Origin: Rhodospirillales bacterium
Lineage (GTDB): Bacteria > Pseudomonadota > Alphaproteobacteria > Rhodospirillales > JAPHRK01
Assembly: GCA_026196105.1 (NCBI GenBank)
Contig: JAPHRK010000006.1
Span: 1-64,000 of the forward strand
Length of the DNA stretch: 64,000 nucleotides
Direction of reading: 5' to 3'
Shown in pieces: positions 7,264 through 15,312 of this stretch; the first letter of the stretch is position 1; the number at the start of each line of letters is the position of its first letter. The position numbers and the translations under genes were made by a program. The notes below the pieces were generated by a model, which was not told where the DNA came from, searched no databases, and saw only the letters and a list, made by a program, of their open reading frames with translations.

Positions 7264-8681
7264 AACCCACCAGCGCCAATTTTTATACCAATGTAGACAA
7301 AGCCCTCGTCGATAAAACCTTGCAAAAAGCCTTGCGCAAAACGGCTGTTGGTTTCCCTATGTTGCGAGCCAAAGCGATTGACGCTTTACCTGAATTCGAT
7401 ACCCTACGCGATGACGCCGTTACTCTCAAAAATGATGTTCTCGATAATCTTGATTATTACCTTGAGCGCTTTGAGACCAAAGCCATAGAGCAAGGGGGTC
7501 AGGTTCACTGGTGCAGCGATACCCAAGAGGCTAACGAAACTGTCCTTAAGATTTGCCAAGCTGCTAATGCCAAAACAGTGACCAAAGGCAAATCCATGAT
7601 TGGCGAGGAAATGGGGGTTAACGAATACCTGGAAGAGCATGGTATTGAGCCCATTGAAACCGATTTAGGCGAGTATATTATTCAACTTCGTAACGAACCT
7701 CCAAGCCACATCGTCGGCCCTGCCATCCACGTGCCGAAAGAAGAAGTGGCAGAAGCTTTTAAGGAAGCTCATACAGAGCTCGATGCGGAACGCTCATTGG
7801 AAGAGCCTCAAGAATTGCTCGAAGAAGCCAGAGCAATTTTACGGGAAAAATTTATCAATGCTGATGTCGGGATTACTGGGGCCAATTTCTTAGTGGCTGA
7901 AACCGGAAGTTCAGCCATCGTCACCAATGAAGGCAATGGCGACCTGACGCAAATTCTCCCTCGGGTTCATATTGTCCTGGCCTCAATTGAAAAGGTTGTC
8001 CCGACTTTGGAAGATGCCAGCACCATCTTGCGGGTTTTAGCACGTTCAATCACCGGGCAGGATTTATCGGTCTATACCACCTTCAGCACAGGCCCCCGCC
8101 GGGACGATGATATTGATGGACCCGAAGAGTTTCATGTCATTTTGCTCGATAATGGGCGCAGTGAAATGCTCGGTAATGAGTTTCGAGATATGCTGCGTTG
8201 TATCCGTTGCGGCTCTTGCTTGGGCCATTGCCCGATCTACACCACCATTGGCGGGCATGCTTACGGTTGGGTTTATTCCGGCCCCATGGGTAAAGTACTC
8301 ATCCCCAACCTCATTGGCCATGAGCAAAGCAAACATCTGCCAAATGCCTGTACCATGTGTGGGAAATGTGAAGAGGTTTGCCCTTTGCGCATTCCAATCC
8401 CCACCATGAATCGGGTATGGCGGGGAAAAGAGCATGAGGCAAAATACAGTTCACGAGCCAGCAGAATCGCTCTTGGTTTCTGGGCTTTCATGGCGAAACG
8501 TCCCAAGCTCTATCATCTACTTGCCGGTTTTAAATACAGTATTCTTGGTAAAATTGGGCGCAAAAAAGGGCGTTTTACCTCGGTACCCTTTGCAAGCGCC
8601 TGGACGGAAGGACGGGACTTGCCCTCACCACAAGGACGTACCTTCCAGCAGCAATGGTCTGACAGAGGAGGAAAACGTTAA
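7260..8681 (+). CDS. lutB: L-lactate utilisation protein LutB (ferredoxin-like Fe-S protein)
   Basis: A 473-residue LutB. The N-terminal about 300 residues are a LUD domain (ANFLVAETGSSAIVTNEGNGDL is typical). Two ferredoxin-type 4Fe-4S motifs follow, CIRCGSCLGHCP and CTMCGKCEEVCP, then a LutB-type C-terminal segment. It probably carries electrons in the lactate dehydrogenase complex. The start overlaps lutA by 4 bases and the stop overlaps the lutC start by 1, so the three genes are one translationally linked unit. No lactate permease or LutR-type regulator is adjacent. Confidence 0.95.
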   Translation: MKPTSANFYTNVDKALVDKTLQKALRKTAVGFPMLRAKAIDALPEFDTLRDDAVTLKNDVLDNLDYYLERFETKAIEQGGQVHWCSDTQEANETVLKICQAANAKTVTKGKSMIGEEMGVNEYLEEHGIEPIETDLGEYIIQLRNEPPSHIVGPAIHVPKEEVAEAFKEAHTELDAERSLEEPQELLEEARAILREKFINADVGITGANFLVAETGSSAIVTNEGNGDLTQILPRVHIVLASIEKVVPTLEDASTILRVLARSITGQDLSVYTTFSTGPRRDDDIDGPEEFHVILLDNGRSEMLGNEFRDMLRCIRCGSCLGHCPIYTTIGGHAYGWVYSGPMGKVLIPNLIGHEQSKHLPNACTMCGKCEEVCPLRIPIPTMNRVWRGKEHEAKYSSRASRIALGFWAFMAKRPKLYHLLAGFKYSILGKIGRKKGRFTSVPFASAWTEGRDLPSPQGRTFQQQWSDRGGKR

Positions 8682-9367
8682 TGTCTTCTCGCGAAATCAT
8701 GCTTGCTAAAATCCGCAACTCCCTCGGGCGGGGTCCCCTTGGTGGTGATGCGATTCAAGCCATTGAAAAACGTCTCAAGAACCCCACACCAAACACTATC
8801 CCAGCTCGAGGCCAAGGGGGCGCTAAAGAAAGAGCCGCAACTTTTTCTAAAATGGCAAGTCAATGTGATTGCACAGTTGACCTCTTAAACGATGTAAGTG
8901 AAATTCCTGGAGCGCTTAAAACCTATCTTGAAACCAATAATCAGCCTATGGCTATACGCGTGGCTCCAGTGGCTGATTTGCAAGATATCCCATGGGATGA
9001 GGAACCAGCATTAGTCGTTAACTACGGTAATGCAGAGGAGACCGACCATGTCGGTCTTATCTCAGCCTGGGGCGGGGTGGCTGAATCTGGGACGATCGTC
9101 GCTCTTTCCGGGCCACAAAACCCTACGGCGTTGAATTTCCTACCCGATACCTTTGTTGCCCTGCTCTACAGCAAAAAAATTGCCAGCAACTATGAAGAGG
9201 CTTGGTCGCGGGTCCGCAGTGAGAGCAACCAGGATAACTTCATGCCCCGCACGGTGAACTGGATTACCGGTCCTTCGCGCACAGCGGATATTGAGCAAAC
9301 ACTTCTGCTCGGAGTTCATGGGCCCCGTCGGGTTCATATTCTGCTTTTGGATAACGAGAAGAGCTAA
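8681..9367 (+). CDS. lutC: L-lactate utilisation protein LutC (LUD domain)
   Basis: A 228-residue LutC/YkgG family protein (LUD/DUF162 domain). It has the N-terminal SREIMLAKIRNSLGRG and the C-terminal TGPSRTADIEQTLLLGVHGPRRVHILLLD, where the S-R-T-x-D-I-E motif is diagnostic. It is the third component needed for LutABC-dependent L-lactate oxidation; its own chemistry is not settled. A strong AGAGGAGG site precedes the ATG, which overlaps the lutB stop by one base. The smr gene follows only six bases after the stop, so the lut transcript may read into it. Confidence 0.95.
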   Translation: MSSREIMLAKIRNSLGRGPLGGDAIQAIEKRLKNPTPNTIPARGQGGAKERAATFSKMASQCDCTVDLLNDVSEIPGALKTYLETNNQPMAIRVAPVADLQDIPWDEEPALVVNYGNAEETDHVGLISAWGGVAESGTIVALSGPQNPTALNFLPDTFVALLYSKKIASNYEEAWSRVRSESNQDNFMPRTVNWITGPSRTADIEQTLLLGVHGPRRVHILLLDNEKS

Positions 9368-9373
9368 ACAACC

Positions 9374-9991
9374 ATGAGCAAAGCTATTTCCCGCGAACTT
9401 GAAAAAAAGCGCCGTAAAAAGAAAAACCCTTTGGAGGTCAGCCCTGAAGAGCTCTCCCTCTGGCGACAGGTCACCAGTAATGTTGACCCGATGAAAAAGA
9501 AGTCAACGCGCCTGAAAATTACAGACCACAAAGGGAACATGGACCAAGAGCCCCAACCAGCCGGCGGCAAAAAGGCAAAACCTTCGGCCTATCCCCAGGT
9601 TAAGCCTGTTAATCTGACACCCAAACCAAAGCCGAAGCCTAAAGAGCCAGAGCTTTCTCACGGGGTTGCTCCGGGTTTGGATAAACGCACAGCTCAAAAG
9701 CTTCGTCGTGGCAAAGTCCCCATTGAAGGCCGTCTCGACCTGCACGGTATGACCCAAAACGAGGCCCACCGAGCCCTGGATCGGTTTCTTGATGGGGCAG
9801 TCAATAAGGGCAAACGCTGCGTGACCATTATTACAGGCAAGGGATTCCAAGGGGAAGGCGTGTTGCGAACTCAAGTCCCAAGGTGGTTGAACCACACCCC
9901 TAACCGAGAAAAAATCATTTCCTTTACCTACGGGACGCCTTCACAAGGAGGAACGGGAGCTTTGGTCGTAATGCTAAGGAAAAAGAAATGA
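9374..9991 (+). CDS. Smr-domain protein
   Basis: A 205-residue protein with a long basic, Pro/Lys-rich N-terminal half and a C-terminal Smr domain (about residues 115-205). Key motifs are GRLDLHGMTQNEAHRAL, VTIITGKGFQGEGVL and a final GGTGALVVMLRK. Smr domains are nicking or RNA/DNA-cleaving modules related to the MutS2 C-terminus. The stop overlaps the start of the downstream XRE gene by 4 bases (ATGA). In many alphaproteobacteria Smr and XRE genes follow mltA; here the lut operon and the pseudo-receiver gene lie between. Confidence 0.92.
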   Translation: MSKAISRELEKKRRKKKNPLEVSPEELSLWRQVTSNVDPMKKKSTRLKITDHKGNMDQEPQPAGGKKAKPSAYPQVKPVNLTPKPKPKPKEPELSHGVAPGLDKRTAQKLRRGKVPIEGRLDLHGMTQNEAHRALDRFLDGAVNKGKRCVTIITGKGFQGEGVLRTQVPRWLNHTPNREKIISFTYGTPSQGGTGALVVMLRKKK

Positions 9992-10347
9992 CTCCCTTCG
10001 GCGTTAAAATTAGAGAGCTACGGGACGCCCATCATATCACCTTAAAAAAAATGGCGAAGGATATGGAAGTCTCCTCAGCTTACATCTCAGCTTTAGAGCA
10101 CGGGCACCGTGGACGCCCTGGTCCTGGTTTTGTTATGCAAGTTGCGGGATACTTTGGCCTGATTTGGGATGATGCCGAAGAACTCAAACGCCTTGCCCAA
10201 CTCTCCCACCCACGAGTCCCTATAGAAACCGCCGGCCTCACCGCCAACGCGACACTTCTTGCCAATGTCCTGGCTGAAAAAATCAAAGACCTGGACGAAG
10301 AGAAATTGGTCCAGATCCTTGGAGAATTGAACCAAGAACCTGTTTAG
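9988..10347 (+). CDS. XRE-family helix-turn-helix regulator
   Basis: A 119-residue DNA-binding protein. Residues 1-60 are a Cro/C1-type helix-turn-helix: FGVKIRELRDAHHITLKKMAKDMEVSSAYISALEHGHRG, in which the AYISALEHG recognition helix is clear. The rest is a helical region with a C-terminal DLDEEKLVQILGEL segment. It is translationally coupled to the Smr gene (4-base overlap), an association common in this group of bacteria. Its targets are unknown, and no operator is obvious nearby. Confidence 0.9.
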   Translation: MTPFGVKIRELRDAHHITLKKMAKDMEVSSAYISALEHGHRGRPGPGFVMQVAGYFGLIWDDAEELKRLAQLSHPRVPIETAGLTANATLLANVLAEKIKDLDEEKLVQILGELNQEPV

Positions 10348-10425
10348 GAACCCGATTCCTTCTGTACCCCCACTTAGGCTCCGATGAGTTAATTCACCGC
10401 GAGCCCAAGAGTATTGAAAAGAACA

Positions 10426-10977
10426 CTAAGCTCTCTTCAAAAATGGAATCATCCTCTCAGTAACACCGTCTTTGCTGACATATCGATGCCATAAAGCGCC
10501 AATAATATGCAGGACGACTGAGGCGACCATTAAACCAACGAGCAACTCATGTATTTCTTCCGCTCCTTCATGCAAAGGTTTTGAAAGGAGAAGGGGGCCA
10601 ACTTCAAATAGCCCAGGAAGAGGAACTGAAACGTCGATAGAGGTAACAGCAAGAAAACCTGTGACAGGAAGAGCAATCATCACCCCATAAAGGGCCATGT
10701 GTGCAATCCAGGATAGCTTTACCTCCCAGGCTGGCATGGTATCAGGTAAGGTTGGGGGCGGGTCCATACGGCGCCATAAAACACGGATAAGAATAAGAGC
10801 GAATATTACGCCTCCGACCAGCATATGCCATCCCATAATGGATAGTTTTTCTGCCCCTCTTGGGACATCCTCCATGATCTGTCCTGAGACAAAGCCCGCC
10901 ACCATCAAAACCGCCATAGCCCAATGAATAAACAGCCCGAAAGACCCAAAGCTGTCATAAGAATTACGTATCGCCAT
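10426..10977 (-). CDS. Cytochrome b561-type membrane protein
   Basis: A 183-residue protein with four predicted membrane segments. Histidines suited to bis-His haem b ligation lie at the ends of helices: LFIHWAMAVLM, MGWHMLVGGVIF, SWIAHMALYGVM, EIHELLVGLMVASVVLHIIGALWHR. This is the prokaryotic cytochrome b561 (CybB/YodB) pattern, an inner-membrane b-type cytochrome passing electrons between quinol and a periplasmic partner or superoxide. It is divergent from the diheme cytochrome c at 11255, which could be a redox partner. The family is clear; the specific donor and acceptor are not. Confidence 0.9.
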   Translation of the reverse strand: MAIRNSYDSFGSFGLFIHWAMAVLMVAGFVSGQIMEDVPRGAEKLSIMGWHMLVGGVIFALILIRVLWRRMDPPPTLPDTMPAWEVKLSWIAHMALYGVMIALPVTGFLAVTSIDVSVPLPGLFEVGPLLLSKPLHEGAEEIHELLVGLMVASVVLHIIGALWHRYVSKDGVTERMIPFLKRA

Positions 10978-11254
10978 AAGAAAAAAACTCCAAAATAAGT
11001 TTGTTTAAGTGTGGCGACCATAAAGGCTGCATGTAACGCCATTATGTGTGCTTTGTTTCAAAGTGTAACTCAATAGAGTTTAAGTGGTTTCCTAACAGGT
11101 TTTACTCATTTAGGTTTTTATAAAGATGGTTGAAGATATGAGCTTGCTTAAGTTGAATATCATCCGACAAATTAGTCTATAAATACCCTCTTCCCACAAA
11201 CCTTTCATTCGGCTAGCCTAACCCAACATTTAAAACTCGTTGGGGTTCAATTTA

Positions 11255-12121
11255 ATGTTTAAAACCATCTCTATTATAGCCTGTTTCATAGCCACCATTG
11301 CCTTGGGAACACCAGTAGTCGCACAAAACAATACAGAAAATGAATCTACTTCCATTACCCACAAAATGTACTTAGATATGAAGCTCGGTAAGCTTCATAT
11401 TGAAGGGGATAACGCGGTGGTGGATGCCTTAATTTTGCAACGTCACATTCCCATCACTTATGAGTATATTGCTACCTTGATGCGGACCCCAAACGCTTTT
11501 GGCGAAGGCCCTGCCTGCATCGTATGTCATAGCTCAAACGATCCTAATAAAAGTTATCGGGGGCTTGATCTTTCCAGTTGTGAAGGAATTTTGCGCGGCG
11601 CAACCGAGGCCCCAGCCCGTCCGGTTATTTATCCGGGACAAAGGGGGACTAACCTGATTGTCCATATGCTGCAAGATAACCGCATGCCTCTTGGTGTTCC
11701 GTTCTTCCAAAACATTGATACCCCAGCAATCAATGCAATTGGCGACTGGATCAATGCAGGCGCCAAGAACGATGAAAATTTCACGAAGAATGTCTTGCCC
11801 TTATTTAGCGACCCCGAAGCCTTTGGGGGCGAAGCGGCTTGTATTGAGTGCCACGAATCATTTCGTGATCCCCCAAGTTTTAACGAAGTCAACCTAACTA
11901 GCTATGATGCTATTATGACCGGGGCTTTTTCTAAAACTCGAAAGAAAGAAGGCAAGCCGGGCAAGCCTATTGTTGTTCCCTTTGATGCTGACAAAAGCCC
12001 TCTGTTTTTACGTCTAACCAAAAACCGTATGCCCCCAGGCGTCGATCCCGGTGCTGATATCAACCACCCTAACATCATGATGCTCAGCCGTTGGATAGAA
12101 CAGGGAGCCTGGTGTAAGTAA
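11255..12121 (+). CDS. Periplasmic diheme cytochrome c made of two repeated modules
   Basis: A 288-residue exported protein: MFKTISIIACFIATIALG is a signal peptide with probable cleavage after VVAQ. There are two CxxCH haem-attachment sites, CIVCH (88-92) and CIECH (196-200). Each is followed 50-57 residues later by NRMP (142-145 and 257-260), whose methionine is a candidate axial ligand, and then by a W-I-x-x-G-A segment. The protein is therefore a tandem duplication of one cytochrome module. The ATG at 11255 is preferred over the upstream TTG because it starts the signal peptide. It diverges from the b561-type gene. The function is probably electron transfer, partner unproven. Confidence 0.82.
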   Translation: MFKTISIIACFIATIALGTPVVAQNNTENESTSITHKMYLDMKLGKLHIEGDNAVVDALILQRHIPITYEYIATLMRTPNAFGEGPACIVCHSSNDPNKSYRGLDLSSCEGILRGATEAPARPVIYPGQRGTNLIVHMLQDNRMPLGVPFFQNIDTPAINAIGDWINAGAKNDENFTKNVLPLFSDPEAFGGEAACIECHESFRDPPSFNEVNLTSYDAIMTGAFSKTRKKEGKPGKPIVVPFDADKSPLFLRLTKNRMPPGVDPGADINHPNIMMLSRWIEQGAWCK

Positions 12122-12134
12122 GCCCTACTTTAAT

Positions 12135-12551
12135 CTACAGCCCCTTAAAGTTGCCATCTTCAGTTTTGAACAAAGTTGAAACAGATTGCCGGCGGGTGTC
12201 GTAGAGACGGTAGTGATCTTTGGCTTTTTCGACTCGGTAACAGGCTTGTTTGCCAACCCGAGTATGGTCGTACTGGTTACAATAGGTGCCGTCTTCATTC
12301 ACTTCCCATTTTCCGGTATCGGTTTTTCCCAGGAAGTTAAGAATTTTAAGACTGCCATCTTGATGCAGATAGACATAAAAAGTTTTGTCTTTGAGGTCAG
12401 CAAAACGTTGCAACTGGGTTTCACCCACCAAGGTTTTACCTGAGAGCAGAGCAATGATTTGCTCTTTATTGAGGACCTCGACCTTTTCTTCGGCTTGAAC
12501 CGGGAAAATGGCAAAGAGGGCAAAAAGAGTAGCGACAATTAGGCTTTTCAT
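12135..12551 (-). CDS. Exported small protein of unknown function (DUF995-like)
   Basis: A 138-residue protein with a signal peptide (MKSLIVATLFALFAIFPVQA). The mature part contains IALLSGKTLVGE, YVYLHQDGSL, GKWEVNEDGTYCNQY and KQACYRVEKAKDHYRLYD. This resembles a group of alphaproteobacterial periplasmic proteins annotated DUF995 or similar, which share an LxGKTL start, G-x-W-x-V and two cysteines that may form a disulfide. No function is known. It converges with the diheme cytochrome gene, 13 bases away. The family link is a tentative motif judgement. Confidence 0.65.
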   Translation of the reverse strand: MKSLIVATLFALFAIFPVQAEEKVEVLNKEQIIALLSGKTLVGETQLQRFADLKDKTFYVYLHQDGSLKILNFLGKTDTGKWEVNEDGTYCNQYDHTRVGKQACYRVEKAKDHYRLYDTRRQSVSTLFKTEDGNFKGL

Positions 12552-12573
12552 AAGGGATCATTCCAAAAACAAT

Positions 12574-13182
12574 TTAACTGTTCCCTTCCTTTAACACATC
12601 TTTGATGTTTTTGCGAAGGCCGGGGAGCAAGTCTTTTTCAAACCAGGGGTTTTTCTTCAGCCATGCTGTATTGCGCCAACTGGGATGGGGCAGAGGAATA
12701 ATAGAAGGAGCGTAGCGTCGCCAACGCCTAACTGTTTCAGTCATGGTCGGTTTTCTAAGGCCAGCTAAATGGTATTTTTGGGCGTACCCCCCCACCAAAA
12801 GGGTCAAGCGTACATCGGGCAATTGAGCCAGCAAAGGGCGATGCCATGTGGGAGCACATTCGGGACGCGGCGGTGCATCACCCCCGTTTTTATCACGCCC
12901 CGGATAACAAAAGCCCATGGGAACAATGGCAATTTTGCTCTCATCGTAAAACACACCCTCGTCAACCTGAAGCCATTCTCGCAGGCGATCCCCAGAACGA
13001 TCATGCCAGGGGATGCCACTTTCATGGACTTTTGTCCCCGGCGCTTGGCCGATAATCAGCAGTTTGGCACTTTCTTCCCCACGCAAAATAGGGCGGGGGC
13101 CTAAGGGCAAATGGTCAGCACAAAGGGTACAGGCTCGAACTTGAGCTTTAAGTTCGGCAAAATCATTCATTGTAATCAACAT
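12574..13182 (-). CDS. Uracil-DNA glycosylase family protein
   Basis: A 202-residue protein with the uracil-DNA glycosylase superfamily fold. Residues AKLLIIGQAPGTKVHESGIPWHDRSGDRLREWL form motif 1 (GQAPG), and IIPLPHPSWRN carries the C-terminal HPS motif. An N-terminal CTLCADHLPLGPRP matches the broad UDG-like COG1573 group. It would remove uracil or related lesions from DNA or belong to an uncharacterised sister group. The ATG at 13182 overlaps the sirtuin stop by one base (TAATG), suggesting coupling; a second ATG at 13170 is possible because neither has a good ribosome binding site. Confidence 0.85.
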   Translation of the reverse strand: MLITMNDFAELKAQVRACTLCADHLPLGPRPILRGEESAKLLIIGQAPGTKVHESGIPWHDRSGDRLREWLQVDEGVFYDESKIAIVPMGFCYPGRDKNGGDAPPRPECAPTWHRPLLAQLPDVRLTLLVGGYAQKYHLAGLRKPTMTETVRRWRRYAPSIIPLPHPSWRNTAWLKKNPWFEKDLLPGLRKNIKDVLKEGNS

Positions 13183-13910
13183 TAAGAGGTAAGCAGCTCT
13201 TCAACATAGGTCGGGACAATTTCAGTCGCCGCTCCATAAATAGATTGATGGAAAGTGGAAGCCCCATCAGACGGTTCCAGGTTAAGTTCAACAGTTTGAC
13301 CAAATCCATATCTTCGAACATGAGAAACAAAGCCAGCTGCCGGATAGACATTGCCCGATGTGCCGATAGAAATAAACAGAACACAATTTTCCAGGGCTTG
13401 ATAAATTTCTTCTATGTAAAAAGGCATTTCACCAAACCAGACCACATGGGGCCTCAAAGCACCTTGAGCACTGCATTCTGTGCAAGGCACCTCAACTGTG
13501 AGATCCTCTTTCCAGGGAAGGACCATATTGCATTTTTCACAGCGAATTTTCAGCATTTCACCGTGCATATGCAGGATTTTGTCTGACCCCCCTTGTTCAT
13601 GGAGATCATCGATATTCTGAGTAACAATCACCACCTCGCCGCCCCACTCCTTTTCCAGGCGTGCTAAGGCATGGTGAGCGGCATTGGGTTTAATGTTGCC
13701 AGAGGCCATGGTTTTGCGTCGGGCATTATAAAATTCTTGAACCATCTTGGGGTTGCGCATGAATGCTTCAGGTGTTGCGACATCCTCAATATTGACTTTG
13801 CTCCACAGGCCATCCGCATCTCGGAAGGTATCAAGGCCTGATTCTTTTGAAATTCCTGCTCCGGTCAGGATAACAATTGTCCCGTCTTTAGGAATATTTG
13901 TTGAAGACAT
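13182..13910 (-). CDS. cobB: NAD-dependent protein deacylase, Sir2 family
   Basis: A 242-residue sirtuin. It has the NAD-binding GAGISKESGLDTFRDADGLW, the TQNIDDLHEQGG catalytic-core motif, the active-site histidine in HMHGE, and four zinc cysteines as CEKC and CTEC. The segment RPHVVWFGEMPF is typical of class III bacterial CobB proteins. Such enzymes remove acetyl or succinyl groups from lysines and release O-acyl-ADP-ribose and nicotinamide. It shares an operon with the glycosylase gene downstream. The closeness to protein-repair-type genes at 13979-15959 may be coincidental. Confidence 0.95.
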   Translation of the reverse strand: MSSTNIPKDGTIVILTGAGISKESGLDTFRDADGLWSKVNIEDVATPEAFMRNPKMVQEFYNARRKTMASGNIKPNAAHHALARLEKEWGGEVVIVTQNIDDLHEQGGSDKILHMHGEMLKIRCEKCNMVLPWKEDLTVEVPCTECSAQGALRPHVVWFGEMPFYIEEIYQALENCVLFISIGTSGNVYPAAGFVSHVRRYGFGQTVELNLEPSDGASTFHQSIYGAATEIVPTYVEELLTS

Positions 13911-13978
13911 TCACAAGGCTCCCTGCCTAGAATAGGTTTATTAGAAAATACCATAACCTAAAATTTGGAGGTAGGGGA

Positions 13979-14458
13979 GTGGCTGTTCGCGTTCTTTTTG
14001 TCTGTTTAGGAAATATTTGCCGTTCACCTGCTGCCGAAGGCGTCTTCCGGCACCTCGTCGAACAAGAAGGGTTGGCAGGGGAAATTGAAATCGATTCTGC
14101 TGGAACTGCCTCATATCACGTAGGCGAATCCCCTGATCAGCGCTCTCAGGCCTCGGCTTTACGTCGCGGCATTGATATGAGCCACCAACGGGCTCGGCAA
14201 ACCAAACCCTCTGATTTTGAAACCTTTGATTACGTTCTAGCCATGGATGAGGATAATTTAAGAAATCTACAAGCCATTTGTCCTGATCCTAAAACACACA
14301 ATCCAGGCTTATTCCTTTCTTTCGCTCCTCAAGCGGGACGCATGGATGTGCCCGACCCTTACTACGGTGGCCCTAATGGATTTGAGATCGTTCTCGACCT
14401 TATCGAAGATGCTTCAAAAGGCCTGCTGAAAGATATTAAAGAGCACCATCCTTTATGA
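13979..14458 (+). CDS. Low-molecular-weight protein-tyrosine-phosphatase family protein
   Basis: A 159-residue LMW-PTP. The P-loop is VCLGNICRSP (C-x5-R-S near the N-terminus), and the general acid loop is DVPDPYYGG (DPY). It starts at a GTG with a GGAGG site. The stop overlaps the fructosamine-kinase-family start by 4 bases. LMW-PTPs usually dephosphorylate tyrosine, but where the gene immediately precedes a fructosamine-3-kinase homologue, published work on bacterial homologues indicates a role in removing the 5-phosphate of sugar phosphates attached to protein amines. The coupling here favours that second role (inference). Confidence 0.93.
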   Translation: MAVRVLFVCLGNICRSPAAEGVFRHLVEQEGLAGEIEIDSAGTASYHVGESPDQRSQASALRRGIDMSHQRARQTKPSDFETFDYVLAMDEDNLRNLQAICPDPKTHNPGLFLSFAPQAGRMDVPDPYYGGPNGFEIVLDLIEDASKGLLKDIKEHHPL

Positions 14459-15312
14459 TCCCTGAAATCCTCAAAACTGCTTGCCAGCTCGCTGGTTATG
14501 CCGATCCGACAGGGTTATCACCTTTAAGCGGCGGGTGCATTGGCGATGTTTTTGCTGTCCAGCTTGAGGATGGTAAGAAATTGGTCGCAAAGCTTGGTGA
14601 TATTGGTTCCGGTCTTGAGATTGAAGGGGATATGCTGCGATATCTTAAAGGGCATAGCTCGCTTCCGGTTCCTCAAGTTATCCATAGTGAAGATAGCTTG
14701 CTCTTGATGGCATATCTTGAAACCAGCGGTTCCCTTAATAGCCAGGCTCAACTCCATGCGGCTGAACTGGTTGCTGATCTTCATAATAAAACCTGGGAAA
14801 AATTTGGCTTGCCGCATGACACCTTAATTGGTGGCTTGCACCAACCCAATCCACCAACTGAAAAATGGGTGGCGTTTTTCAGGGATCAACGTTTACACCA
14901 TATGGGTTGGGAAGGGGTCAGCACAGACCAACTACCCACAGCGGTTTTTGCCCGCCTGGAAGCCTTTTTAGGAAAATTAGAGAGGTGGATCGAAGAACCA
15001 GAAAAACCTTCGCTCATTCATGGAGACATGTGGACCGGAAATGTGTTGTGTAATAACGGCAAAATATCTGGTTTCGTTGATCCAGCGATCTATTACGCCC
15101 ACCCAGAAATCGAGCTTGCCTTCACCACCATGTTTGGCACTTTTGGGGATACCTTCTTTGGCCGTTACCAGGAGCTTCGCCCTATTACTCCTGGTTTTTT
15201 CGAGGAAAGGTTAGAGATTTACAACCTCTATCCTCTCCTGGTTCACGTCCGCTTATTTGGTGGCTCTTACGTTAGGTCCGTAGAGAGTACCCTTAGTAAG
15301 TTTGGCTTTTAA
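14455..15312 (+). CDS. Fructosamine/ketosamine-3-kinase family protein
   Basis: A 285-residue kinase with the aminoglycoside-phosphotransferase-like fold. Visible motifs: the N-lobe SGGCIGDVFAVQLEDGKKLVAKLG (glycine loop and catalytic lysine), the hinge LLLMAYLE, the catalytic loop SLIHGDMWTGNVL, and FVDPAIYYAHPEIELAFTTMFG as the metal-binding and substrate region. Bacterial members phosphorylate ribulosamines, erythrulosamines or fructosamines on glycated proteins, which makes the adduct fall off. The 4-base overlap with the LMW-PTP gene links the two steps. Its 3' end overlaps the converging elbB gene by 4 bases. Confidence 0.93.
   Translation: MIPEILKTACQLAGYADPTGLSPLSGGCIGDVFAVQLEDGKKLVAKLGDIGSGLEIEGDMLRYLKGHSSLPVPQVIHSEDSLLLMAYLETSGSLNSQAQLHAAELVADLHNKTWEKFGLPHDTLIGGLHQPNPPTEKWVAFFRDQRLHHMGWEGVSTDQLPTAVFARLEAFLGKLERWIEEPEKPSLIHGDMWTGNVLCNNGKISGFVDPAIYYAHPEIELAFTTMFGTFGDTFFGRYQELRPITPGFFEERLEIYNLYPLLVHVRLFGGSYVRSVESTLSKFGF

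Noticed and set aside
8064-8435. Minus-strand open frame inside lutB
   Set aside because: Antisense to the ferredoxin motifs of lutB; no independent signal.
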